64,000 nucleotides of DNA. It comes from Portunus trituberculatus (Eukaryota; Arthropoda; Malacostraca; Decapoda; Portunidae). Of the stretch, positions 42,466-56,063 are shown piece after piece. The stretch spans positions 13,619,195 to 13,683,194 of the forward strand of contig NC_059300.1 in NCBI RefSeq assembly GCF_017591435.1, written 5' to 3'. The notes under the pieces were generated by a model. It was given only the letters and a program-made list of their open reading frames with translations, did not search any database and was not told the origin of the DNA. The position numbers were made by a program, and so were the translations under genes. Every line of letters starts with the position of its first letter. Position 1 is the first letter of the stretch.

Positions 42466-45363
42466 ATGCATAACTTCTAAATATTACCGTTTTCTGCTGG
42501 TGTAGATAAGGTGTATGTCATGCACGCTCACTCCAAAACTTGCCTCACTTCTTTGGCGTTAGTAGTACTGAATCCTGGAACAAGAGATGGAACAATATTG
42601 AAATGGCGTCCTCCTCAATGCCTGTTGTCTTGTAGTACACAGGGTTGGGGAAGGAATTGTGGATGATGTAACGATAAGGATGGTATGTTAAGGAGAGCCA
42701 AGGTGGATCGGGTTTGCGTGAGTGGCTCTGTAGACCTAAGGAGGAAAACTGCCGTACCAAACCCATAATACCAAAATACCTAAATATTACACCTTGGCTC
42801 CTTCTCTTATTCCACCTTTATTTCTCATTTCTTCTTCATCCTTCTCCATTGTTACTCCTTCTTCTTCCTCCTCCTCCTTCCATCCACACGTCTGAGCCTA
42901 GAAACACATCAAAACACTAGATATTAGACAAAATATTCAGGAAAAGGAGGGTGACTTAAGTATTATGGCTTTGCTGCTGCTCCTCTTCCTCCTCCCTTTC
43001 TCCTCTCTTCCTCTTTATCCTCCTTTATTTCAACTTTCTTCCTCTTTCTGCTACAATTATCTAAACATCTGAACCTAGAAACCCACGAAAACACGTAGAA
43101 ATCACTAGATATTAGGCAAAATATCGACGAACTGTGGATTTGGAAAATTGGCGCCAGCCACTACCTGGGTGGGCTGTGGTCATCCGAGAGAGAACGGGAA
43201 CGGGGTGACTCGGCTAAATTACGTAAATCATTTCATTTCAAAATGACTTTTACAAAAACGAAGCCACGGCCAAATGCTTGTTATTTTATGACGTGATAAA
43301 TACTTAAACTAATTTTCAAAATATCAAAATATCTCCAGCTTAACTGGTTTTTAAAAAAGGTCTAAATTAAGTACGTTAAAAGTACAAAAACATTTTAACC
43401 CATAAATCTCTTAAAACGTCCTATAAAGTCAAGCCATTTTCACTTGGCGTGTATTTTATCACATTTCAGGGAGTCTGAGCTATCTTTTAGGGCATTCTAC
43501 AGCGTGTTAGACCGAGAAGCAGAAACGTGAGCAAATAAAATAAAGAAAAATAAGAGCTTTTTACAACAGCACCAAACACCATTTCAAAGTCCACATATTT
43601 CACTCAATAGATTGATTTCACACTTAAAAGAGGACAGGCACTCTTTTGCTACCATAAAGGCCCACTTATACCTTGAAATGAAAAAGCTCAAAACTCCAAG
43701 TGGGAAATTTTGAGCGTTAAAAGCCTTTAACATACGCCATAAAACACCACTAAACGCCACATATTTACCCAGCACAGGCGCGGAACACACTTCAAACACA
43801 ACGAAACATTTATAGAAACCATAAAAACATACCATGGAAGCGTAATATTAGCGTCAGGAAATATTGGAAAAAAAGTATTTGACCCAACTGGCTGGTGACG
43901 GGTGGGTGAGGGCGGGTGTAGGGTGTTGGCTAGGGGACCGTCGGGGGGGAAGCGGCCTGGAGGCAACACCGGCGGCGGGACATCCATATATAGCCTTTAT
44001 CATCTCACCAAACCAAAATTAAGCCACACAGAGAAATTTTGACTAGACTAAATGAAATGTTAGACTGGTGGCTACCTTGTGACACATGTTTGGCCGAGGG
44101 TAAGTGAAGGAAACAAATATGAGAGGGTAATACAGACGCCTTGCTCTTTTATGCTCCTTATACCATTACTTGAAAATATTTGCGTACTGTTTTCACTCTC
44201 ATATGTAAAGAAAACCTAACATTAAATGAATAGCCTTATAAATACCTTTAATAGACGAAGATTAGGCAGTGTGGTGAAGGCTTGCACGGTTTCTCATACT
44301 GATTGCCTCTTGGTGCTCCTTGAAAACTGTCGGTAATATAGCAACACTTCACTTTATTTGTGTGTGTGTGTGTGTCTGTGGTGTGGGTGTGTGTGTGTGT
44401 GTGTGCGTGTGTGTGTGTCTGGGTGTGGATGTGCATGGGTCAGTATAGCCCACCGCCACAACTGTGTTCACCACCACCACCGCTAAGAGACTACTGCCGT
44501 AGCAAAAGGTTATCTGTGAAGTCAGGACGCATGTATATATGTTTATGATAACTATCTGTCACTAAATCTCTTATTAATGAGACGCTATGCTTATACAAAT
44601 ACCACATGTCGATTTATTGGTTATTGTGACATCTTCCTCTTCGTTATCGTGTCCAGCTTTTGTTATTTGTCAAAGCAGGAAATATTAAATTGTATCTTGT
44701 TGTACAGCGAGTGTTGGCAAATCCGCGAGGCAATAAACAAGGTGCTTAAAAGGCAGACTGTACTATTTTTCTCATTCTCCATTTCTACCGCCTGATATAC
44801 GAGTATTTCTGACAATAAACCAGGGTGACAGGATACTAAGTAGAGCAATATAGACTTTTTCTATCTACATACACATCTATATTATTATTTATATACGAAT
44901 TCATTGACTCATCTATCTGCCTGCCTATCCATCTATCTGTTTGTTTGCCCAACTGTCTATTTACATATCTATCAACCCATCAAATTACCCGCTTATCCAT
45001 CTATCTTCACACAAGCATATAAATACCACTACCACCACCACCACCACCACCACAACCACTGCCAGTTCCCGCATCTGCCCATTCAGTCAGTTAGCCAAAT
45101 AGTCAGTCAGCCAGATAGTCAGTCATTTAGTTAGTATTTTATTCATTTAATCAGTCAGTCAGTCAGAAAGTCAGTCCAAATGTCAGTCAGTCAGTGAATC
45201 TATTAGTTAGACAGGCAATCTATCCATCAATCCGTCAATCTTTCAGCCACTCAATCAATCAATATTCACGATGCAAAACAAGCAAACACACCATCACCAA
45301 CAATCACCACCACCACCACCAATACACAGCACACTGACATCATCACCACCAACACTTTCTAAA

Positions 45364-45826
45364 GGTGTGTACACACTTACTGAATTTCCACGCATCGTTT
45401 CATCGTTGCGTATCACCTTATAATGCGTTACCGTGCAACAGGGTATTGTACCCATTTTTGCCTATCCGCGTGGTGTATCATCGTTGAGTGATGCAACAGT
45501 GTCATTCAGTTTGTTCCTGACCGTAGATATGAGTGCAAATGTGCAGTTGTCTGTGGCCACGTTTAGTTTTATTCATGAACATCAAATCAATAAAAGGAAA
45601 AATGAATGACGGAGTTGGTGGGTGTCTACACTATGTATGTGTAATGAAACAATACTGTGTTGACTGACTTGAAATTCCAGCATGTGACGGAACTGTATCA
45701 AAACGTGACAAGGATACACACAACTGATTTTGAGTTTGTCTGCAATTGGGGTCAAAATTGCAAAAAATATTCATGCCCGTCCACGACAACACTGAACATG
45801 CAACTGGACGATCCCACGCTCCTTGT

Positions 45827-45876
<50 letters not shown>

Positions 45877-46055
45877 AGGTTGGTGAGTTGTGTATCATTC
45901 CTTTGAGATGACGCCAAAATACCGAAAAATGGCGGATGGAACCCGTTGCGTAACTTTGTGTCATATTTTGACACGCAACGGTGAAGCACTATCCTGTCAA
46001 CACTGCTACGCAACGGTGATCCGATACGTGGAAATGCAACAAGTGTGTACACGCC
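45364..46055. mobile_element. TIR element with GTGTACACAC ends, copy 3
   Basis: Reverse-oriented copy of the element at 32159-32836, at the same position within the repeat unit. Confidence 0.7.
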
Positions 46056-47395
46056 TTAATTAAAACACAAACAATATTCATACACAGTGTTACACCCGCA
46101 ACCCCGACCGCCGCCCTCCACCGCTCCTCTGGTCCCGCGGCACGCAGGGTGGCCGGCCAGACAGCCAAGGTGACTCTGGGCGGCGGACTAACATTCCTTC
46201 AAGACGTGTTTGTGTCCGTGGTGGAGGAATGAACTGATGGTGGTAGTGGTGGTAGTGGAGGACAGGATTCAGAGTGAGTGAGTGAGTGAGTGAATAAGTG
46301 AGTGAGAAAGAGGACAGGAAAGAATAGAAGAAAGAGGAAAAATAAGAATATCTTATCAGAGCACAACATTTTCTCTCTCCCCCCACTCCAGGTCTCGTGT
46401 CTGGTGATGAAATGGACGTCTGGTCAGTGGTGGTGGTGGTGGTCAGTTGCCAAATGAAAATATTCTACGTCACCAGCTCCACCTTGAAAAGTCGCTCCAG
46501 TTTGGTCATTACCACAGACTGATGGAAAGTTTGAAGTTAATTTGGGCAGCATGACGTTATGAGGATAATGAATATAATGATGTAAGAGCTGGAGAACCAC
46601 TGATGAGAGAAGAGAGGCGAGAACTGAAGTGACAGGAAGCAGCACTTCCTGCTTGCGTCACGTGAGCGTATTGCGCGCTGGTTGGGCACGTGGTAAGAAC
46701 CCAGTGAGCATGGCGGGAACTTAGTGAGCGTGGCGGGAGCCTGATCACATGCGTGTTATGACCGTAGTTAAACCCGATTGGACACAGTGATATCGTAGCG
46801 ATATCAAGGGACGTACGCAGTAAAGGCTTGGTAGATACGTAGCAGTGGAGGATTTCGCAATTCCATCACGTCTCCACTACGTCCTCAAAAATTTTATGAA
46901 CGTGTTGAGAACCTGCTGCGCGTAGTAAGGACCGCCTCTGGTGTGATGGGGCCTTGACACGGAGAGTTTATCCCTGTCAGTGACGCACACCAAACTTGTC
47001 TCAGGGGCCTCGCTCGTCTCCTCTCCACCTCCCCCTCCCCCGCTGTTCCCCACACTCTCATCACTCGCCTTTTAAATCTCATTGATGTTTACTTGATTGA
47101 TTGATAAGTTTATTGTTATAGCAGTGTATACACCATCGAACTGTTGTCAATTTACGTATGAATGAACCTAACAAATTACCAGCTTATGTATCTATCTATC
47201 TACACACAAGCATGTAGATATCTCCACCAGCACCGCCAACACCCACACCTGCCCACCTTCGCCATCATGAACGGCAGTGTGTCAGTTTACACAATACTAC
47301 TAGTATTTCCATGCCACTATATTGTAGCATCATATCACCTCAGACGCTGGTCAACAAGACGAGACACAGCAAGGAGACCAGACCAGACCAGACGA

Positions 47396-47397
<2 letters not shown>

Positions 47398-47480
<83 letters not shown>

Positions 47481-47483
47481 ACG

Positions 47484-47538
<55 letters not shown>
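47398..47538. repeat. (AG)n and (CA)n microsatellites, unit copy 3
   Basis: About 80 bp of AG, a short TCACGATA interruption, then about 52 bp of CA. Confidence 0.97.
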
Positions 47539-47539
<1 letters not shown>

Positions 47540-47639
47540 GCTATGGGCGGCGTCAACAGCTCCACACCCACTGCCGCCCATATTTGTCCCGCCCATGCAT
47601 GCTCACGCCCAAGCTTCCCCAGTCAGCCCATACGCCTCC

Positions 47640-47670
47640 GCAGCCGCCCTCACTATATAATGAAGTGACT
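47640..47670 (+). promoter_or_regulatory. Possible TATA box in the unit (copy 3 shown)
   Basis: CCGCCCTCACTATATAATGA gives a TATATAA motif downstream of GC-box-like sequences (CCCGCCCA near 47589 and CCGCCCAT near 47573). The same occurs on the minus strand of copies 1 and 2 near 30540 and 38776. A promoter is possible, reading toward the next unit's (AG)n junction. No transcript start can be shown. Confidence 0.3.
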
Positions 47671-47717
47671 CAAGACACACAGATCCACGTGTTCCGGAGA
47701 AAACTGACGTCTGACAG

Positions 47718-47798
<81 letters not shown>

Positions 47799-49490
47799 GT
47801 TTACTAGAAGTGTCAGGAGGCGGCGTGTAACTCATACAAAGAGTGTCTCCATCTTGTGGTGGTGATTGATGCACTACATAAAGCAGAGTTCAGTGTAATT
47901 ATCTTCCAGCAGTCCACCTCGCCATGCCCTCTTGTGTTTCTTGTTAAAGCAGGCACCACCCTCCCACGCATTATAACTACCATACGCCTAATTAACTACC
48001 TTACCGCTAACTGTCCACATGTGACTCCTTCAATGCACGACACACCTTCCTAGTACAGCCTGTCAACCCCGTCACTGTCCCATCACCGTCCCATCACTAA
48101 TGACTCTGTGGCACCATTAATTAACTACCCTTCTCTATCCACTCACTCCCACACGTCACGTCACCCCTTCAGTGCATTATTATACAGCTTTCTATTAAAT
48201 TATCCGCCCCATTACCGTCCCATCACTGTCTCATCATGTTTGTTACCTCCACTCTATTAATAGACTCACCCTCTCACTGAGCAGGTGGAGCTGGTGGACT
48301 AGGTGGGGCAAGTGGGGCGGTCACCGTGTTCCCAGGTCTCGTGTCTGGTGAGGAAGAGGACGTCTGGTCACTGGCGGCGGTGGTGGTGGTGGACGTGGTG
48401 GGGGAGTTGCCAAATGGAAATATTCTACGTCACCAGATCCACCTTGAAAAGCCGCAAAAAGACCGCCAAATCATTGTTATACATGCTACAAATGTTCCTA
48501 GACGAAGTAATTGGCTTGATTAACACACAGGCTAATCAGTATAGGCCCCCGTTGACCGTTTATCCCTCCGAGTGACGCAGAGCAAACCTGTCTCGGGAGT
48601 CTCGATCGCCACCCTCTATCACTCGCCTTTTAAATCCGATTGATGTTTGATTGATTGATTGATAAGTTTATTGTTGTAGCAGTGTATACACCATCGAAAT
48701 GTTGTTCATTTCCCCTATGAATGAACCTATCAAATTACCAAGTTATCTATCTATCTATCTACACACAAGCATGTAAATATCTTCTCCAGCACCGCCAACA
48801 CCCACACCTGCCCACCTTCGCCATCATGAACGGGAGTGTGTCAGTTTACACATTACTACTAGTATTTCCATGCAACTATATTGTGGCATCATATCACCTC
48901 AGACGCTGTGGCGCCATGCAGCAAATTGTTGACTAATTTCGCTTCACTTGCAAACCAGATATTGTTTTGCATCTCTTTCAACTGATAGGAAAACAAGTCG
49001 ATACATTATGCATTTTATTATATCAAGAGATATTGTGTTGCCATTAGAAATATATAGGAGTATCATTCACAAGATATCGTCATATCAGTAGGTATGAAAA
49101 ATAAATACAAGTAACAAAAACTGCACCACGTTACAAGACACTGGCCAGACACTTAAATTAAGTATTGCATTGAAAGACTCACAAAACATCATCTCGGGAA
49201 ACACGTAACAATACCTTTGTGCTTCACAACAGGAATGATGAGTGATGAGCAGAGGAATCGTGACCCAAGAGGTTACCTTCCTCTCTTAGTCTACACTCTC
49301 CTTCCTTAAATACTATATACATATGTACACCGTACACTCCTATTACAATGCTATGCATAACTTCTAAATATTACCGTTTTCTGCTGGTGTAGATAAGGCA
49401 TTGCAAAAAAACATACCCGCTACATATCTACAACTGTCTACAAATTCTACAAATTTATCAACCCAATCTACAAATGGTCAATGAAATACA

Positions 49491-49699
49491 CTACACCAGT
49501 GATGAAGATCTGTGGCCAACCTTCAGAACTTTATTGGTACGTCTCCAAGAATCACCCTTTTCTTCTTTCTCTTCCTTTTTTTTCCTCCTCTTGTTCCTTT
49601 GGCAACACCGGCAGTAGTAGCAGTCTGGTGTCTGTTGTATGTCATGCACGCTCACTCCAAAAACTTGCCTCACTTCTTTGGCGTTAGTAGTACTGAATC
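49491..49699 (-). CDS. Candidate terminal exon, unit copy 4 (extended frame)
   Basis: Same acceptor and start as 36745-36890 (FSTTNAKEVRQVFGVSVHD), but the A tract is 8 long. The frame therefore continues EEKEEKGDSWRRTNKVLKVG to a stop at 49491-49493, past the poly(A) signal (ACCAATAAAGTT). Reading through the poly(A) signal suggests a frame-disrupted copy or a homopolymer error. Confidence 0.25.
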
Positions 49700-50029
49700 C
49701 TGGAACAAGAGATGGAACAATATTGAAATGGCGTCCTCCTCAATGCCTGTTGTCTTGTAGTACACAGGGTTGGGGAAGGAATTGTGGATGATGTAACGAT
49801 AAGGATGGTATGTTAAGGAGAGCCAAGGTGGATCGGGTTTGCGTGAGTGGCTCTGTAGACCTAAGGAGGAAAACTGCCGTACCAAACCCATAATACCAAA
49901 ACAATTGTTCAGTTTACTGTCCATATCAATTTGGAACACTGCCGAACCTGTTATAATGGTCAACAATTTGAAATCATTGAAACTAGCTTTGTCAAATCCC
50001 TTGGATACTGCCAACATGAAAAACCTCAT
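49670..50029 (-). CDS. Conserved 119-codon ORF, unit copy 4
   Basis: Identical in predicted peptide to the ORF at 36415-36774. It supports the copy's integrity but does not by itself prove coding function, since the copies are nearly identical throughout. Confidence 0.35.
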   Translation of the reverse strand: MRFFMLAVSKGFDKASFNDFKLLTIITGSAVFQIDMDSKLNNCFGIMGLVRQFSSLGLQSHSRKPDPPWLSLTYHPYRYIIHNSFPNPVYYKTTGIEEDAISILFHLLFQDSVLLTPKK

Positions 50030-50237
50030 AGTACCAATAAACGCACTTACAATTCACTACAAGCACACAGTATGCACCAATACTGACACCACACCACAAA
50101 ACACACCATACACAACTGACACACACACAAACAACTTAAATCACTCAAAACTAACCCAAAACACCCTGCAACACCTCAAAATATAAAAAGCTCACCCAAA
50201 ACACATTACAGACACCCAAGTGACCAATATCATCCCT

Positions 50238-50434
<197 letters not shown>

Positions 50435-50483
50435 AAACAAATCTTAACAGAAAAACAACACCAAAAACCACAATTTCCTTTAC

Positions 50484-50636
50484 TCCTATATCCAGGGCAG
50501 AACACGGAGACACAGGCTTGCCCGACTTTAGTGAACAGCGGCGGGCAGTCAGTGTGGTGCAAGGTGTAGGTAATCTGCGCCGTGAATTGACCGCCCACAG
50601 CCTCCGCCACGTCCACCTCATTCTGCCTGTCGTCAC
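50484..50636 (-). CDS. Conserved phase 1-1 exon, unit copy 4
   Basis: Same 153 bp, splice sites and peptide (VGGQFTAQITYTLHHTDC, then PPLFTKVGQACVSVF) as 35840-35992. The three preserved copies show no change in the peptide, even where flanking simple repeats differ. Confidence 0.45.
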
Positions 50637-52153
50637 CTGGGAACGAAGCGGGTAATCAATGATAAAGGACACTTGTTATAAGGGCCCACTGACACTGAGC
50701 TAGCCTGTTGAGGGCCTCAAAACATACTCAAAAATCCTTGTATAGGCCCAATTCACTCTTACACACACCCACGACAAACCACACATACCCAAACCCTCTT
50801 AAAATCTCAATAACATTCCAGAACACACTAAGAAAACACAGAACAGGTTAAAATACCTCCAAACTCACTAGAAACACCCAATATTTAATGAAATATCCCC
50901 CACACACACCCAAAAGACCACTAACCCACCCCACCACTTATAACACTCATAATAATACCAAATCCCACTCAGAACACCAACCAATCCCTCAAAGTTCTCC
51001 CAAACCACACTCAAAACATACTAATACACTTACCTAAATATTACACCTTGGCTTCTTCTACTATTCCACCTTTATTTCTCATTTTTTCTTCATTCTTCTC
51101 CATTATTACTCCTTCTTCTTCCTCCTCCTCCTTCCATCCACACGTCTGAGCCTAGAAACACATCAAAACACTAGATATTAGGCAAAATATTTAGGAAAAG
51201 GAGGGTGACTTAAGTATTGTAGCTTTGCTGCTGCTCCTCTTCCTCCTCCATTTCTCCTCTCTTCCTCTTTATCCTCCTTTATTTCAACTTTCTTCCTTTT
51301 TCTGCTACAATTATCTAAACATCTGAACCTAGAAACCCACGAAAACACGTAGAAATCACTAGATATTAGGCAAAATATCGACGAACTGTGGATTTGGAAA
51401 ATTGGCGCCAGCCACTACCTGGGTGGGCTGTGGTCATCCGAGAGAGAACGGGAACGGGGCTGACTCGGCTAAATTACGTAAATCATTTCATTTCAAAATG
51501 ACTTTTACAAAAACGAGGCCACGGCCAAATGCTTGTTATTTTATGACGTGATAAATACTTAAACTAATTTTCAAAATATCAAAATATCTCCAGCTTAACT
51601 GGTTTTTAAAAAAGGTCTAAATTAAGTACGTTAAAAGTACAAAACATTTTAACCCATAAATCTCTTAAAACGTCCTGTAAAGTCAAGCCATTTTCACTTG
51701 GCGTGTATTTTATCACATTTCAGGGAGTCTGAGCTTTCTTTTAGGGCATTCTACAGCGTGTTAGACCGAGAAGCAGAAACGTGAGCAAATAAAATAAAGA
51801 AAAATAAGAGCTTTTTACAACAGCACCAAACACCATTTCAAAGTCCACATATTTCACTCAATAGATTGATTTCACACTTAAAAGAGGACAGGCACTCTTT
51901 TGCTACCATAAAGGCCCACTTATACCTTGAAATGAAAAAGCTCAAAACTCCAAGTGGGAAATTTTGAGCGTTAAAAGCCTTTAACATACGCCATAAAACA
52001 CCACTAAACGCCACATATTTACCCAGCACAGGCGCGGAACACACTTCAAACACTACGAAACATTTATAGAAACCATAAAAACATACCATGGAAGCGTAAT
52101 ATTAGCGTCAGGAAATATTGGAAAAAGTATTTGACCCAACTGGCTGGTGACGG

Positions 52154-52653
52154 NNNNNNNNNNNNNNNNNNNNNNNNNNNNNNNNNNNNNNNNNNNNNNN
52201 NNNNNNNNNNNNNNNNNNNNNNNNNNNNNNNNNNNNNNNNNNNNNNNNNNNNNNNNNNNNNNNNNNNNNNNNNNNNNNNNNNNNNNNNNNNNNNNNNNNN
52301 NNNNNNNNNNNNNNNNNNNNNNNNNNNNNNNNNNNNNNNNNNNNNNNNNNNNNNNNNNNNNNNNNNNNNNNNNNNNNNNNNNNNNNNNNNNNNNNNNNNN
52401 NNNNNNNNNNNNNNNNNNNNNNNNNNNNNNNNNNNNNNNNNNNNNNNNNNNNNNNNNNNNNNNNNNNNNNNNNNNNNNNNNNNNNNNNNNNNNNNNNNNN
52501 NNNNNNNNNNNNNNNNNNNNNNNNNNNNNNNNNNNNNNNNNNNNNNNNNNNNNNNNNNNNNNNNNNNNNNNNNNNNNNNNNNNNNNNNNNNNNNNNNNNN
52601 NNNNNNNNNNNNNNNNNNNNNNNNNNNNNNNNNNNNNNNNNNNNNNNNNNNNN
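52154..52653. other. Assembly gap, 500 N, inside the array
   Basis: The unit position jumps from about 34322 to 37166 (both descending) across this gap. In the given order this would need about 5.4 kb of missing sequence. Confidence 0.99.
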
Positions 52654-53045
52654 CCTTCCTCTCTTAGTCTACACTCTCCTTCCTTAAATACTATATACAT
52701 ATGTACACCGTACACTCCTATTACAATGCTATGCATAACTTCTAAATATTACCGTTTTCTGCTGGTGTAGATAAGGCATTGCAAAAACCATACCCGCTAC
52801 ATATCTACAACTGTCTACAAATTCTACAAATTTATCAACCCAATCTACAAATGGTCAATGAAATACACTACACCAGTGATGAAGATCTGTGGCCAACCTT
52901 CAGAACTTTATTGGTACGTCTCCAAGAATCACCCTTTTCTTCTTTCTCTTCCTTTTTTTCCTCCTCTTGTTCCTTTGGCAACACCGGCAGTAGTAGCAGT
53001 CTGGTGTCTGTTGTATGTCATGCACGCTCACTCCAAAAACTTGCC

Positions 53046-53403
53046 TCACTTCTTTGGCGTTAGTAGTACTGAATCCTGGAACAAGAGATGGAACAATATT
53101 GAAATGGCGTCCTCCTCAATGCCTGTTGTCTTGTAGTACACAGGGTTGGGGAAGGAATTGTGGATGATGTAACGATAAGGATGGTATGTTAAGGAGAGCC
53201 AAGGTGGATCGGGTTTGCGTGAGTGGCTCTGTAGACCTAAGGAGGAAAACTGCCGTACCAAACCCATAATACCAAAACAATTGTTCAGTTTACTGTCCAT
53301 ATCAATTTGGAACACTGCCGAACCTGTTATAATGGTCAACAATTTGAAATCATTGAAACTAGCTTTGTCAAATCCCCTTGGATACTGCCAACATGAAAAA
53401 CCT
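53046..53403 (-). pseudogene. 119-codon ORF, unit copy 5, frameshifted
   Basis: Same ORF as 36415-36774 but with an additional C in AAATCCCCTTGG near 53377, which breaks the frame before the start. It is either a real mutation or a homopolymer error. Confidence 0.35.
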
Positions 53404-53615
53404 CATAGTACCAATAAACGCACTTACAATTCACTACAAGCACACAGTATGCACCAATACTGACACCACACCACAAAACACACCATACACAACTGACACA
53501 CACACAAACAACTTAAATCACTCAAAACTAACCCAAAACACCCTGCAACACCTCAAAATATAAAAAGCTCACCCAAAACACATTACAGACACCCAAGTGA
53601 CCAATATCATCCCTA

Positions 53616-53679
<64 letters not shown>

Positions 53680-53704
53680 GTGAACACCACTACACTACAC
53701 TAGC

Positions 53705-53803
<99 letters not shown>

Positions 53804-53860
53804 AAACAAATCTTAACAGAAAAACAAGAACAACAACAACAAAACCACAATTTCCTTTAC

Positions 53861-54013
53861 TCCTATATCCAGGGCAGAACACGGAGACACAGGCTTGCCC
53901 GACTTTAGTGAACAGCGGCGGGCAGTCAGTGTGGTGCAAGGTGTAGGTAATCTGCGCCGTGAATTGACCGCCCACAGCCTCCGCCACGTCCACCTCATTC
54001 TGCCTGTCGTCAC
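53861..54013 (-). CDS. Conserved phase 1-1 exon, unit copy 5
   Basis: Third intact copy of the exon at 35840-35992, with the same splice sites and peptide. The intron just inside the donor differs (an ACAACAACAAC insertion near 53831), which marks it as an independent copy. Confidence 0.45.
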
Positions 54014-55433
54014 CTGGGAACGAAGCGGGTAATCAATGATAAAGGACACTTGTTATAAGGGCCCACTGACACTGAGCTAGCCTGTTGAGGGCCTCAAAAC
54101 ATACTCAAAAATCCTTGTATAGGCCCAATTCACTCTTACACACACCCACGACAAACCACACATACCCAAACCCTCTTAAAATCTCAATAACATTCCAGAA
54201 CACACTAAGAAAACACAGAACAGGTTAAAATACCTCCAAACTCACTAGAAACACCCAATATTTAATGAAATATCCCCCACACACACCCAAAAGACCACTA
54301 ACCCCACCCCACCACTTATAACACTCATAATAATACCAAATCCCACTCAGAACACCAACCAATCCCTCAAAGTTCTCCCAAACCACACTCAAAACATACT
54401 AATACACTTACCTAAATATTACACCTTGGCTTCTTCTACTATTCCACCTTTATTTCTCATTTTTTCTTCATTCTTCTCCATTATTACTCCTTCTTCTTCC
54501 TCCTCCTCCTTCCATCCACACGTCTGAGCCTAGAAACACATCAAAACACTAGATATTAGGCAAAATATTTAGGAAAAGGAGGGTGACTTAAGTATTGTAG
54601 CTTTGCTGCTGCTCCTCTTCCTCCTCCATTTCTCCTCTCTTCCTCTTTATCCTCCTTTATTTCAACTTTCTTCCTTTTTCTGCTACAATTATCTAAACAT
54701 CTGAACCTAGAAACCCACGAAAACACGTAGAAATCACTAGATATTAGGCAAAATATCGACGAACTGTGGATTTGGAAAATTGGCGCCAGCCACTACCTGG
54801 GTGGGCTGTGGTCATCCGAGAGAGAACGGGAACGGGGCTGACTCGGCTAAATTACGTAAATCATTTCATTTCAAAAATGACTTTTACAAAAAACGAGGCC
54901 ACGGCCAAATGCTTGTTATTTTATGACGTGATAAATACTTAAACTAATTTTCAAAATATCAAAATATCTCCAGCTTAACTGGTTTTTAAAAAAGGTCTAA
55001 ATTAAGTACGTTAAAAGTACAAAACATTTTAACCCATAAATCTCTTAAAACGTCCTGTAAAGTCAAGCCATTTTCACTTGGCGTGTATTTTATCACATTT
55101 CAGGGAGTCTGAGCTTTCTTTTAGGGCATTCTACAGCGTGTTAGACCGAGAAGCAGAAACGTGAGCAAATAAAATAAAGAAAAATAAGAGCTTTTTACAA
55201 CAGCACCAAACACCATTTCAAAGTCCACATATTTCACTCAATAGATTGATTTCACACTTAAAAGAGAACAGGCACTCTTTTGTTACCATAAAGGCCCACT
55301 TATACCTTGAAATGAAAAAGCTCAAAACTCCAAGTGGGAAATTTTGAGCGTTAAAAAGCCTTTAACATACGCCATAAAACACCACTAAACGCCACATATT
55401 TACCCAGCACAGGCGCGGAACACACTTCAAACA

Positions 55434-55622
55434 CTACGAAACATTTATAGAAACCATAAAAACATACCATGGAAGCGTAATATTAGCGTCAGGAAATATT
55501 GGAAAAAAAGTATTTGACCCAACTGGCTGGTGACGGGTGGGTGAGGGCGGGTGTAGGGTGTTGGCTAGGGGACCGTCGGGGGGGAAGCGGCATGGAGGCA
55601 ACACCGGCGGCGGGACATCCAT
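55434..55622 (-). CDS. Proline-rich ORF, unit copy 5 (shortened)
   Basis: Begins MDVPPPVLPPCRFPPDGPLA, with Cys for Gly relative to copy 1. It stops earlier because ACTACG replaces ACAACG in the downstream part. The early stop shows the C-terminal part is not strictly maintained. Confidence 0.25.
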   Translation of the reverse strand: MDVPPPVLPPCRFPPDGPLANTLHPPSPTRHQPVGSNTFFPIFPDANITLPWYVFMVSINVS

Positions 55623-56013
55623 ATATAGCCTTTATCATCTCACCAAACCAAAATTAAGCCACACAGAGAAATTTTGACTAGACTAAATGAAATGTTAGAC
55701 TGGTGGCTACCTTGTGACACATGTTTGGCCGAGGGTAAGTGAAGGAAACAAATATGAGAGGGTAATACAGACGCCTTGCTCTTTTTATGCTCCTTATACC
55801 ATTACTTGAAAATATTTGCGTACTGTTTTCACTCTCATATGTAAAGAAAACCTAACATTAAATGAATAGCCTTATAAATACCTTTAATAGACGAAGATTA
55901 GGCAGTGTGGTGAAGGCTTGCACGGTTTCTCATACTGATTGCCTCTTGGTGCTCCTTGAAAACTGTCGGTAATATAGCAACACTTCACTTTATTTGTGTG
56001 TGTGTGTGTCTGT

Positions 56014-56063
<50 letters not shown>

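Larger units (their letters stand above)
42466..47720 (-). repeat. 8.24-kb unit, copy 3 (reverse, internally deleted)
   Basis: Reverse complement of unit positions equivalent to 37089 down to 30481. Two deletions relative to copy 1: about 240 bp joining GTAGATAAGG to TGTATGTCATGC near 42511, and about 1.1 kb joining the ORF region to TACCTAAATATTACACC near 42778, which removes the exon equivalent to 35840-35992. It carries the proline-rich ORF (43727-43987) and TIR element (45364-46055). Several small variants match copy 2 rather than copy 1, such as the GT-tract length and an extra TCAC unit. Confidence 0.92.

Noticed and set aside
41500..42900. True genomic palindrome at the centre of the array
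   Set aside because: The switch point coincides with a 500-N gap, and flipping the adjoining contig gives an in-register tandem join. It was kept only as an assembly question.
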